From assembly GCA_029977665.1 (NCBI GenBank), contig JAPOKK010000009.1, positions 1 to 35,892 on the forward strand: 35,892 bases of DNA, read 5' to 3'. Numbering within the stretch: the stretch's first letter is position 1; each line of letters opens with the position of its first letter. The notes below the pieces were generated by a model. It searched no databases. It saw only the letters and a program-made list of their open reading frames with translations, and had not been told where the DNA came from. The position numbers and the translations under genes are program-made. Shown piece after piece: positions 1 through 8,127 of the stretch. This DNA is from Pseudomonadota bacterium (GTDB taxonomy: Bacteria; Pseudomonadota; Gammaproteobacteria; Ga0077536).

Positions 1-766
1 AATCGACGAAGAACTCGACCTGGGCGAGCAGCTCGTCGAGCGAACCGATGGTACGCATCAGCCATTGCACGACGCCGACGCGCACCTCGGTCTTGGGCAC
101 TTCGACGAGCGGCTTGTCCTGCGGTTCGTAGTAGAGGTTGTCCCATTCCAGCAGCGTCGCGTAGCCACGGCTGGCCTCGTCTTCGGGCAGGTAGGCGCGC
201 ATGATGCGCTTGACCTGGAAGTCGTTGGAGAGCTGGAAATTCAGGACCGGGTCGTCGAGTTCCTGGCGGCGCACCCGGTCGATGTACTCGGCCGGCGTCA
301 TGGTATCGGCATGCTCGGCGTAACCGGTGATGCGGCCGCCGGCGAGGATGCCCCGCAGGTTGAGTTCCATGCAGAGATCCTTGCGCGCGTCGTACAGGCG
401 CCGGCCGAGACGATAGCCGCGGTACTCCGGGTCGACCATGACATCGATGCCGTAGAGCGCGTCCCACTCGGGCTCGTGATGGATTTCGAGCTTGGCGCTG
501 ACCAGGTCCCGGTAGCGATGCGGCGAGGAAAAGCGGTTGTAATCGACGCGCACGGTCAGCGCCGCCGCGACGATGCGCCCGTTGTCCTCGATGCACAGCT
601 GTCCCTCGGGGAATTCCTCGAGCAGGCCGTCGATGGTGTGGCGCGGCCAGGCGCCGCCGAGATCCGGGTAGACGACGTTCTCCAGCCGCTCGAGACCGAT
701 GTGGTCGTCGATGGTGAGATTACGCAGTCGGATCAGGGTATCGGCGCCGGCGTCGGTCTGGCTCAT
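1..766 (-). CDS. Bifunctional GNAT N-acetyltransferase / carbon-nitrogen hydrolase (nitrilase) fusion, truncated at window edge
   Basis: Hand translation from ATG at 766: MSQTDAGADTLIRLRNLTIDDHIGLERLENVVYPDLGGAWP...GIDVMVDPEYRGYRLGRRLYDARKDLC (GNAT acetyl-CoA loop), followed by VRVGVVQWLMRTIGSLDELLAQVEFFVD (start of a nitrilase domain). No stop inside the window, so absent from the ORF track. Confidence 0.85.
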   Translation of the reverse strand, partial: MSQTDAGADTLIRLRNLTIDDHIGLERLENVVYPDLGGAWPRHTIDGLLEEFPEGQLCIEDNGRIVAAALTVRVDYNRFSSPHRYRDLVSAKLEIHHEPEWDALYGIDVMVDPEYRGYRLGRRLYDARKDLCMELNLRGILAGGRITGYAEHADTMTPAEYIDRVRRQELDDPVLNFQLSNDFQVKRIMRAYLPEDEASRGYATLLEWDNLYYEPQDKPLVEVPKTEVRVGVVQWLMRTIGSLDELLAQVEFFVD

Positions 767-845
767 GCGGAAAATCGGTATCAGGCTGGAGTTCCGTCTA
801 GCCTAACGGATTGCCCGGCGCGCGGATATGTCGCGAGCGTTATGG

Positions 846-1828
846 CTACCCGGCGGACGCGTTGTCACGCTCGACGGGGCTACGTCGGACACAATCGCGT
901 CCGGCCCCCTTGGCCGCGTAGAGCGCAGCGTCGGCCAGGCGCATGAGGGTTTCGGGTGTGCCGTCCCAGCCGGGCGCCGCGGTGGCGACGCCGAGACTCG
1001 CGGTCACTTTACGGCATACGCCATCGCGCGCACCGAGCTGCGCCACCGAGCTGCGCCACCGAGCTGCGCCACCGTGCGGCGCACCTGCTCGGCGACCCGT
1101 GCCGCCTGCTCAGCCGTCGTATCGCACAGCAGCAGCCAGAACTCCTCGCCACCGAGGCGCGCCGCGACGTCGGATGCGCGACGTGCACACGGCCGCAGGG
1201 AGCCACCCACGGCCTGCAGACAGCGGTCACCCTCGAAATGCCCGAAGGCATCGTTGTAGGACTTGAAGTGATCGATGTCGAGCGCAATCACGCTGAGCGG
1301 TAGCGCGGCGCGCTCGCGCCGGCGCCACTCCGTGCGCAGCGCCTCGTCGAATCGCCGACGGTTGGCAAGCCCGGTCAAGACGTCTTCGTATGCCAGCCGT
1401 TCCACGCGAAGCTCGGCCAGCTTGCGGCGGGTCACGTCGATGTGCGAAATGACGAACAGGCTTCCGACGTGGCCGCGCACCGGGCGCATTCGGATCACGA
1501 ACCAGCGCTCGCCATCGGGCGCATGACAAGGGTACTCGAACGTGAAATCCGCCGTCCTGCCGGCGACCAGGGAGCGCATGCCGTCGAGTACCTGCGCGGC
1601 GAGGCGATCGCCGCCCTCGGCGGCCCTGGCGCAGGCGTCGAAGTAGTTGCGCCCGATGCCGACCGCCGCGCGCTCGCCGCCATTGTCATCGGCAAAGCAC
1701 AGCCAGGAATCGTTGACGAAAACGATGTTTCCGGCCTCGTCGACCAGGGTGATCTGGTCCTCCAGCGAATCGACCATCGCCAGGAGCGCTTCGTCGGGAA
1801 GCTTGCGCCACGCGCCGTCCTTGTCCAT
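846..1828 (-). pseudogene. PAS-GGDEF diguanylate cyclase, frame-disrupted by a 13-bp tandem repeat (possibly phase-variable rather than dead)
   Basis: N-terminal part (ORF 1004..1870, likely ATG at 1828) has PAS, an RxxD I-site (RASD-VAARL-GGEEF) and GGEEF, then runs into AQLGGAARWRSSVRAMAYAVK*. The missing GGDEF C-terminus (VTASLGVATAAPGWDGTPETLMRLADAALYAAKGAGRDCV) is in another frame, ORF 846..1046. Confidence 0.85.
1031..1074. repeat. 13-bp tandem repeat, unit CACCGAGCTGCGC, 3 full copies plus 5 bp
   Basis: Read directly: caccgagctgcgc|caccgagctgcgc|caccgagctgcgc|caccg. Confidence 0.98.
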
Positions 1829-2112
1829 GCTCCATCCGTGTCCGGTGTATCGTGTCGGCCGTTCGACCACACTCGGTCACCGCGCCGCGGCCCGTGTTCC
1901 GCACGGCCGTCGGATGAGAAGTTTAACCGAGCCCAACCCGCTCGAATAGCGCTACCGCGCCATCCCCGGGGAGCCGCCGATCATGTGTCAGTCAGCGCGC
2001 GTGCGAGCCGCCCGCAACCGGTGGCGGGGCATAGGCCCAATGCCAGGCGTGCGATGCGCGCTCGAAGGGCCGTTGCGGCCACGCAGATCGGATTCCCCCA
2101 TCGCCCGGGCGC

Positions 2113-2841
2113 ATGCTTGAGATGTCGCGACCCTACCTCGTCTTCCAGCACGTGGCGGTGGAACACCCCGGCATCCTGCGCGATTACATGCGCGCTGACG
2201 GCATCGCCTGGGACACCGTCGAATTCGACGAAGATGACCGCATCCCACCGCTCGACGACTACGCCGCGCTGATCGTCATGGGCGGACCGATGGATACCTG
2301 GGAAGAAGACGCCTACCCGTGGCTCGCCGCGGAGAAAGCGGCCATCCGTCGCTGGGTGCAGGCCGGCCGGCCGTTCCTCGGGGTGTGCCTCGGCCACCAG
2401 CTGCTCGCCGCGGCGCTCGGCGGGGACGTCGGGCCGGCCGCGCTCGCCGAGGTGGGAGTGATGCCGGTCACGCTGACACCGGCCGGTCGCGGCCATCCGT
2501 TCCTCGCCGATGTGCCGGCACGCTTCGAGTGCCTGCAGTGGCACGGGGCCGAAGTGCGCCAGCCGCCTGCAGGGGCCCGGGTCCTGGCTACCTCGACGGC
2601 GTGCGGCGTGCAGGCGCTCGCGATCGGCACGCATGCGTTCAGCTTCCAGTTCCATGTCGAAGTGACCGCCTCGACCGTCGACGACTGGGCGGCCATCCCG
2701 GCTTATCGCGACGCGCTCAGCCGCGCCCTCGGTGAGCACGGCGCCGATACCCTGCGCCGCGACTGCATCGCGCGGCTGTCCTCGTTCAACGAACTGGCGC
2801 GCCGCTTCTATGACAACTGGCGAGGTTGCGCTTTCGCCTGA
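2113..2841 (+). CDS. Class I (type 1) glutamine amidotransferase
   Basis: ALIVMGGPMDTWEED, GVCLGHQLLAAALGG nucleophile motif, FQFHVE. Start could be 2113 or 2122. Confidence 0.9.
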   Translation: MLEMSRPYLVFQHVAVEHPGILRDYMRADGIAWDTVEFDEDDRIPPLDDYAALIVMGGPMDTWEEDAYPWLAAEKAAIRRWVQAGRPFLGVCLGHQLLAAALGGDVGPAALAEVGVMPVTLTPAGRGHPFLADVPARFECLQWHGAEVRQPPAGARVLATSTACGVQALAIGTHAFSFQFHVEVTASTVDDWAAIPAYRDALSRALGEHGADTLRRDCIARLSSFNELARRFYDNWRGCAFA

Positions 2842-2853
2842 GCGCCGCCGATG

Positions 2854-4242
2854 TCACGCCGGCAGGCGCAGGCTGACGCGCAGGCCAGGCGCGTTGTCGG
2901 CGAACTCGAGCGTGCCACGATGGCGTTCCGCGACCGCCTTGACGAGGCTCAGCCCGAGCCCGCTACCTGGCAGACTGCGGCTCCGGTCGAGTCGCGCAAA
3001 GCGTTGCGTCACCCGCGCGTGCTCCTCGACCGGGATACCGGGGCCGCTGTCGGCCACGGTCACGCGGACCATGCCGGGCGCCTTGCCGCCGTCACCCTCG
3101 TGATGCACGGTCACCAGCACCGTCGTTCCGGTCGCGGTGTACTTCAGTGCGTTGTCGATCAGATTCGCGATCGCCTGGAACAACAGGTTGCGGTCCCCGC
3201 TGATGTTGCATCCGGGTTCGGAATCGGCCGCGAGCACGACGTTGCGCTCCTGTGCAAGGCCCTGGTAGAGATCGAGCGCATCGTCGACGATGCGAGCGAG
3301 GTCTACCGGCTCGAAATGCGCGTCGTAGCTGCCCGACTCGATACGCGCGATGCGCAACAAGGCCGTAAACGTGGCGAGCAGGGCGTCGGCTTCGGCAACG
3401 CTCGCTTCGAGTTCGCCACGCAGTTCGTCCTGCGCGTCGCGCGCGGCCAGCTCGATGCGGTTGCGCAGCCGCGTCAGTGGTGTGCGCAGGTCATGGGCGA
3501 TGTTGTCGGAGACGTGGCGTACAGTCTCGAGCAGCGCTTCGAGCCGATCGAGCATCACGTTGAGATGTCCGGCGAGCAGATCGAACTCGTCGCCACCGCC
3601 CTGCTCGTCGAGCCGCCTGTCGAGCCGCCCCGCGACGATCTCCGAGGTGGTGCGCGTGAATGCGGAGATGCGGTTGAGCACCCGGCCTGACATCAGCAGG
3701 CCGCCGGCCGCGGCGAGCACGAAAGTCAGTCCGCCACCGATCAGCAGCGCGCGGTTGAAGGTCTGCTTAAGCTGGCGCAACTGGCCAATGTTGCGCCCGA
3801 CGAGCAGGTGCAGCCCGTCGCGCAGCAGGTAGACGCGCGCGCGGGCCGGCACCTCGCGGCCATCCGCGCGGCGATGCACGAACTCGATCCACCCCTCCTC
3901 GTCAGGCGTCGCCGGCGGATAGGCAGCGAGATTGCCGGCGAGCGGTTGATTGTCGCGGGTCGTGAACAGGTAGAGCATGTCGCCGCTGGGGTCGTTGCGA
4001 ATGCGGTGCGCAATGACCTGGACCAGGCGATCCAGACCATGTTCGAGGTACTGTTCGGCAAGCCCCGTGATCTCGGACTTCAGCGTGGCATCGGTCTCGC
4101 GCACGATGAGGCCGATGGTCGACCAGTAGAAGAACAGCGTGAGCAGACTGACCGAGATGCCGAATAACGCGATGTAGGACAGTGTCAGGTGAAAGGTCGT
4201 CGTGCGCAGAATCGCGCCGAGCCGCTGGCGCAGGCGCCGCAT
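2854..4242 (-). CDS. Two-component sensor histidine kinase
   Basis: N-terminal TM, HAMP-like region, H-box VSDNIAHDLRTPLTRLRNRIE, HATPase GSGLGLSLVKAVAERHRG. ATG at 4242 overlaps the stop of the response regulator (ATGA). Confidence 0.93.
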   Translation of the reverse strand: MRRLRQRLGAILRTTTFHLTLSYIALFGISVSLLTLFFYWSTIGLIVRETDATLKSEITGLAEQYLEHGLDRLVQVIAHRIRNDPSGDMLYLFTTRDNQPLAGNLAAYPPATPDEEGWIEFVHRRADGREVPARARVYLLRDGLHLLVGRNIGQLRQLKQTFNRALLIGGGLTFVLAAAGGLLMSGRVLNRISAFTRTTSEIVAGRLDRRLDEQGGGDEFDLLAGHLNVMLDRLEALLETVRHVSDNIAHDLRTPLTRLRNRIELAARDAQDELRGELEASVAEADALLATFTALLRIARIESGSYDAHFEPVDLARIVDDALDLYQGLAQERNVVLAADSEPGCNISGDRNLLFQAIANLIDNALKYTATGTTVLVTVHHEGDGGKAPGMVRVTVADSGPGIPVEEHARVTQRFARLDRSRSLPGSGLGLSLVKAVAERHRGTLEFADNAPGLRVSLRLPA

Positions 4243-4928
4243 CAGGTCTGCTCGCTGCCGGCGGCGATCTTGTAGCCGGCGCCGCGCACGGTATGCAGCA
4301 GGGGTTCGTCGAAGCCCTTGTCGATCTTCGCGCGCAGGCGACTGATGTGAACGTCGATGACGTTGGTCTGCGGATCGAAATGGTAATCCCACACGTGCTC
4401 GAGCAGCATGGTGCGCGTGACCACCTGGCCTGCGTGGCGCATGAGATACTCGAGCAGGGCGAACTCGCGTGGCTGAAGGTCGATCGCGCTCTCCCCGCGA
4501 TGCACGCTGCGGGTCATGAGGTCCATCTCCAGATCGCCCACGCGCAACAACGTGGCCGGGCCTTCCGGCGCCGTGCGCCGCGCCAGCGCCTCGAGTCGTG
4601 CCTCGAGCTCGCTGAAGGCGAACGGCTTGACCAAGTAGTCGTCGCCGCCGGCACGCAGACCGGCGACACGCTGATCGACTTCGCCGAGCGCGCTCAGAAT
4701 CAACACCGGCACGCGGTTGTCCGAGGCGCGCAGCGTACGCACGACGGTCAGTCCGTCGACCTCGGGCAGCATGCGGTCGAGCACGATCAGGTCGAAACTG
4801 CCGGTGCTCGCGACGAGCAGGCCGTCGCGCCCGTTGTCGGCCACGTCGACCGTGTGCCCGGCCTGCACCAGGCCGCTGCGCACGAACTCGCGCGTGTCGC
4901 GATCGTCCTCCACGACCAGGATGTGCAT
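4242..4928 (-). CDS. OmpR/PhoB-family response regulator
   Basis: MHILVVEDDRDTREFVRSGL...DLIVLDRMLPEVDGL receiver and winged-helix REFALLEYLMRHAGQVVTRTMLLEHVWD...VDVHISRLRAKID. Start ATG at 4928. Confidence 0.95.
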   Translation of the reverse strand: MHILVVEDDRDTREFVRSGLVQAGHTVDVADNGRDGLLVASTGSFDLIVLDRMLPEVDGLTVVRTLRASDNRVPVLILSALGEVDQRVAGLRAGGDDYLVKPFAFSELEARLEALARRTAPEGPATLLRVGDLEMDLMTRSVHRGESAIDLQPREFALLEYLMRHAGQVVTRTMLLEHVWDYHFDPQTNVIDVHISRLRAKIDKGFDEPLLHTVRGAGYKIAAGSEQT

Positions 4929-5107
4929 TGCCGTCTCTCCGCTGTCCGCGCTCGAATGCCGTGCCCGAAGGTCACGCCGGCCGCGATTATGCCCGGGCGG
5001 CCGGCGCGCGGCGCCGGCATTACGAAAAGTTAATGTCCAGGAAAGCACCGTGTAATCCGCGCGCCCCTACCTTAGGCGCATCGCCAATCCGATTGAAGGA
5101 GCACACG

Positions 5108-6631
5108 ATGAAATCAGTCCTGGCAAAGTTTAACGAACGCCCCATCCGGCGCACGGCCCTGTTCGCGGTGCCGATCATGCTCGGCGCGCTCGCACTGAAC
5201 GGCATCGGACCGGTGGCTGCCATCGAGGCACCGGCCCAGGATGCGCGCCCGGTCTTCGAGCGTGTGCAGTTCGCCGACGTCATCGAACGCGTACAGCCCG
5301 CGGTCGTAAAGATCGACGTGACCAAGACCATCGATGGCATCGCGCAGCTCGGCGGCCAGGCGCTGCCGTTCCGCGAGGGTGGACCGTTCGGTGAGTTCAT
5401 GCGCCGTTTCGGCGTACCGTTCGGGCCGCAGAATGGTCCGGGCATGGGCGGACCGCCGGCGCAGGCGGAGGGTCTGGGCTCGGGCTTCATCATCGATGCC
5501 GAGGGCCACGTCGTCACCAACAATCACGTCATCGACGGCGCCGACAAGATGAGCGTGACGCTGCACGACGGCACCGAGCTGCCCGCCCATCTCGTTGGCC
5601 GCGATCCGCTGACCGACCTCGCCTTGCTCAAGATCGAGGGCGGCGAGGACCTGCCGACCGTCGCCTTCGGTGATTCCGAGCGCGCGCGCGTCGGCGATTG
5701 GGTGGTCGCCATCGGTAACCCGTTCGGTTTCGGCGGCAGCGCCACGGCCGGCATCATTTCCGCGCGCGGGCGGGACATCAAGTCCGGACCCTACGACGAC
5801 TACCTGCAGATCGATGCGCCCATCAACAGCGGCAACTCCGGCGGTCCGATCGTCGACGCGAGCGGCCAGGTGATCGGCGTCAACACCGCGATCTTCTCGC
5901 CCAACGGGGGTAACGTGGGCATCGGCTTCGCGATCCCGGCAAGCGCGGCGGCCAAGGTCATCAACGAGCTGAAAGCGAACGGCAGCGTCACACGCGGCTG
6001 GCTGGGCGTGCAGATCCAACCGGTCACGGAGGACATCGCCGCGGCACTGCAACTCGACGAAGCGGCCGGCGCCCTCGTCGCGACGGTCGTCGATGACAGT
6101 CCGGCAGCGCTCGCCGGGGTCACCGCGGGCGACGTCATCGTCCGCTATGGGGATGTCGACATCGCCGACCCGCGCGAACTCAGCCGTGCCGTTGCCGCAA
6201 CCGACCCGGGCGAGAAGGTCTCCATCGCCGTCGTCCGCGGCGGCCGGGAGAAACGCCTGGTCACCGTCATCGACCGCAACGCACGCCAGGCGCTCGCGGC
6301 CGTCGAGAGCGGCGGCCGGGACGGCGCCAGTGGCGATGACGCCCTCGGTCTCGGTCTCGCTCTCGGCGAATTGCGTCCCGACGCACGCCGGCGCCTGCGC
6401 CTCGACGAGGACGTCGACGGTGCCTTCGTCGTCGGCGTCAAGAACGATGGTCCCGCGGCGAAGAGCGGCGTGCGCCCCGGTGACGTCATCGTCCAGGTCA
6501 ACCAGCGCGCAGTGGCCGATGCCGACGACGCCCAGGCGGCGCTGCGTGAAGCCAAGCAGGCCGAGCGCCCCATCGTCGTCCTCATCCGCGGCGGCGGTGA
6601 CCAGTTCTTCGCCACCATGAAGGTGGCGTGA
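5108..6631 (+). CDS. Do-family (DegP/DegQ/MucD-like) periplasmic serine protease
   Basis: N-terminal signal/TM, catalytic TNNHVIDG, TDLALLKI, NSGNSGGPIVD, two PDZ domains; GGAG RBS upstream of ATG 5108. Confidence 0.95.
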   Translation: MKSVLAKFNERPIRRTALFAVPIMLGALALNGIGPVAAIEAPAQDARPVFERVQFADVIERVQPAVVKIDVTKTIDGIAQLGGQALPFREGGPFGEFMRRFGVPFGPQNGPGMGGPPAQAEGLGSGFIIDAEGHVVTNNHVIDGADKMSVTLHDGTELPAHLVGRDPLTDLALLKIEGGEDLPTVAFGDSERARVGDWVVAIGNPFGFGGSATAGIISARGRDIKSGPYDDYLQIDAPINSGNSGGPIVDASGQVIGVNTAIFSPNGGNVGIGFAIPASAAAKVINELKANGSVTRGWLGVQIQPVTEDIAAALQLDEAAGALVATVVDDSPAALAGVTAGDVIVRYGDVDIADPRELSRAVAATDPGEKVSIAVVRGGREKRLVTVIDRNARQALAAVESGGRDGASGDDALGLGLALGELRPDARRRLRLDEDVDGAFVVGVKNDGPAAKSGVRPGDVIVQVNQRAVADADDAQAALREAKQAERPIVVLIRGGGDQFFATMKVA

Positions 6632-6682
6632 GCGTCCCTTCATCTCCCTTCACACGGATGTCTCCCGCCCTCCCAAGGCATT

Positions 6683-6712
6683 ACCCCGGCTCCGGCCGGG
6701 GTTCTTTTTTTT
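6683..6712 (+). terminator. Rho-independent terminator of the Do protease gene
   Basis: ACCCCGGC-TCCG-GCCGGGGT 8-bp perfect stem followed by TTCTTTTTTTT. Confidence 0.93.
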
Positions 6713-6768
6713 CTCCCTGACGCCCCCTGTTCCTCCCCAGCGCGAACCGGCGCCAACTCGACCCTGCG

Positions 6769-6801
6769 CAAAATTTGAGCAAAAGTGTCAGACACTTTTG
6801 C
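6769..6801. repeat. REP/MITE-like palindromic element, copy 1 (33 bp)
   Basis: caaaatttgaGCAAAAGTGTCaGACACTTTTGC, 11-bp perfect arms around a single A. Confidence 0.9.
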
Positions 6802-6928
6802 TTGAATCTTGACCACACCGCACCTCGCCGCGAGCGTTGCACCCTGCACGGCCCCACGAGCGCGGGCCGCGTGGCATGCCCGCCCGGAAGACGCCTCGCG
6901 GGGACGAAGACGCGCCTTGAGGGTTGAA

Positions 6929-6961
6929 CAAAATTTGAGCAAAAGTGTCAGACACTTTTGC
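6929..6961. repeat. REP/MITE-like palindromic element, copy 2 (33 bp, identical to copy 1)
   Basis: caaaatttgaGCAAAAGTGTCaGACACTTTTGC, exactly 160 bp downstream of copy 1. Confidence 0.9.
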
Positions 6962-6984
6962 GTTGTGCAGCACGCGCGTCGCCG

Positions 6985-7007
6985 AGCAAAAGTGTCTGAC
7001 ACTTTTG
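6985..7007. repeat. REP/MITE-like palindromic element, copy 3 (centre base T instead of A)
   Basis: agCAAAAGTGTCtGACACTTTTG; 10-bp perfect arms. Confidence 0.88.
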
Positions 7008-7073
7008 AACGCGCTGGGCCGCTCTCGGTCGGCGGGGGCTTCGTATCAGAGGCGCTTGCCGCGTCGCGTGGGG

Positions 7074-7757
7074 ATGCAGGTATGCTTGCGACAAGTCATT
7101 TCGCGAGACCTTGTCGTGCCCCATCTCACTGCACCGTGGACGCTGCTCGCCGACGCAGCGGCCCTGATCGTGCTGCTGCTCTACCATGCGCGCCTCGCCC
7201 ACCACCTGCGCCACGATCCGGGACGCACGGTGATCGGACGCAACCGCGGCGTGCGCCGCGCCTGGCTGGCCGAGGTCATTGCGCGAAAGGCCGACATCCT
7301 GGCCGTGCAGACCCTGCGCAACTGGGCAATGACGGCGACTTTCCTTGCCTCCACCGCCATCCTCGTCGCCGTCGGCATCGTGCATTTCATGTTCACCAAC
7401 GTCCCGGGGGCGGCGGCGGCGAGTGAGCTGTTGCGGGCGCCGTGGGCAGGCGCGAAGCTGCTCACGCTGGCGAGCCTGTTCTTCATCGCGTTCTTCTGCT
7501 TCGCGCAGACCCTGCGCGCCCTCAACCACCTCGGATTCGAGATCGTAATAGCGCGGGACGACACGTTCGAGACGGTGCTCACGCACCTGCATCGCCATGC
7601 CGACAGCTTCACGCTCGGCATGCGCAGTTTCTATCTCAGCCTGCCGGTCTCGCTGTGGTTATTCGGTGCCGCCCATTTTCTCGCCGCCACGCTCGTGTTG
7701 ACGTTGCTGCTCGCGCATCTCGACTACGCGCGCGATCCCGGCCCACCCGTGGCCTGA
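7074..7757 (+). CDS. DUF599-family multi-TM membrane protein
   Basis: NRGVRRAWLAEVIARKADILAVQTLRNWAMTATFLASTAILVAVGI... typical of DUF599 proteins. Start uncertain (ATG 7074 or a later GTG); the ORF-track start at 6945 lies in the palindromic repeat. Confidence 0.75.
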   Translation: MQVCLRQVISRDLVVPHLTAPWTLLADAAALIVLLLYHARLAHHLRHDPGRTVIGRNRGVRRAWLAEVIARKADILAVQTLRNWAMTATFLASTAILVAVGIVHFMFTNVPGAAAASELLRAPWAGAKLLTLASLFFIAFFCFAQTLRALNHLGFEIVIARDDTFETVLTHLHRHADSFTLGMRSFYLSLPVSLWLFGAAHFLAATLVLTLLLAHLDYARDPGPPVA

Positions 7758-7906
7758 GCGGCCCGGAGGTGCTCCAGGCCACGGGCGGCGCAACCTCTCG
7801 CAGTCGGGTGCAGAGGACGCGGCCGTATCGCGGCAGCGGGCTTGCGCAGGTCGTCGCACGAGGCATACGCTCCCCTTTTCGGGACTATCGGCCGGGGGAG
7901 TCTGAC

Positions 7907-8110
7907 ATGCGTCTGTCGCGCAACGGTTACTACGTCGAGCGCTACGTCAAGTGCGATAACTGCGGCGTGCTCATCTACGACGAGGGTCTTTCTGCAACCG
8001 TCGCCGAACAACCAGGACTGTACTGCTCGCAGTGGTGCATCGATTGGGCCGATGCCCGCGCCCGCGGCATCGAACAACCGCGCCTGCCACTGCCGCGCAC
8101 CGCGCGCTGA
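7907..8110 (+). CDS. Small (67 aa) putative zinc-ribbon protein
   Basis: MRLSRNGYYVERYVKCDNCGVLIYDEGLSATVAEQPGLYCSQWCIDWADARARG...; CxxC and CxxxC pairs. GGGGGAG RBS upstream of ATG 7907. Confidence 0.7.
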   Translation: MRLSRNGYYVERYVKCDNCGVLIYDEGLSATVAEQPGLYCSQWCIDWADARARGIEQPRLPLPRTAR

Positions 8111-8127
8111 GCGATCGCCTGTACGGC

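Noticed and set aside
5114-6643. 509-aa minus-strand ORF antisense to the Do protease (and similar long antisense ORFs, e.g. 12168-13520, 14576-15796, 26159-27655, 34173-35765)
   Set aside because: High-GC codon structure creates long open antisense frames; the opposite strand has clear protein-family motifs and these frames do not.
6640-7002. 120-aa minus-strand ORF containing KVSDTFAQI and KCLTLLLK repeats
   Set aside because: Repeated peptides are just translation of the palindromic DNA element; not a believable protein.
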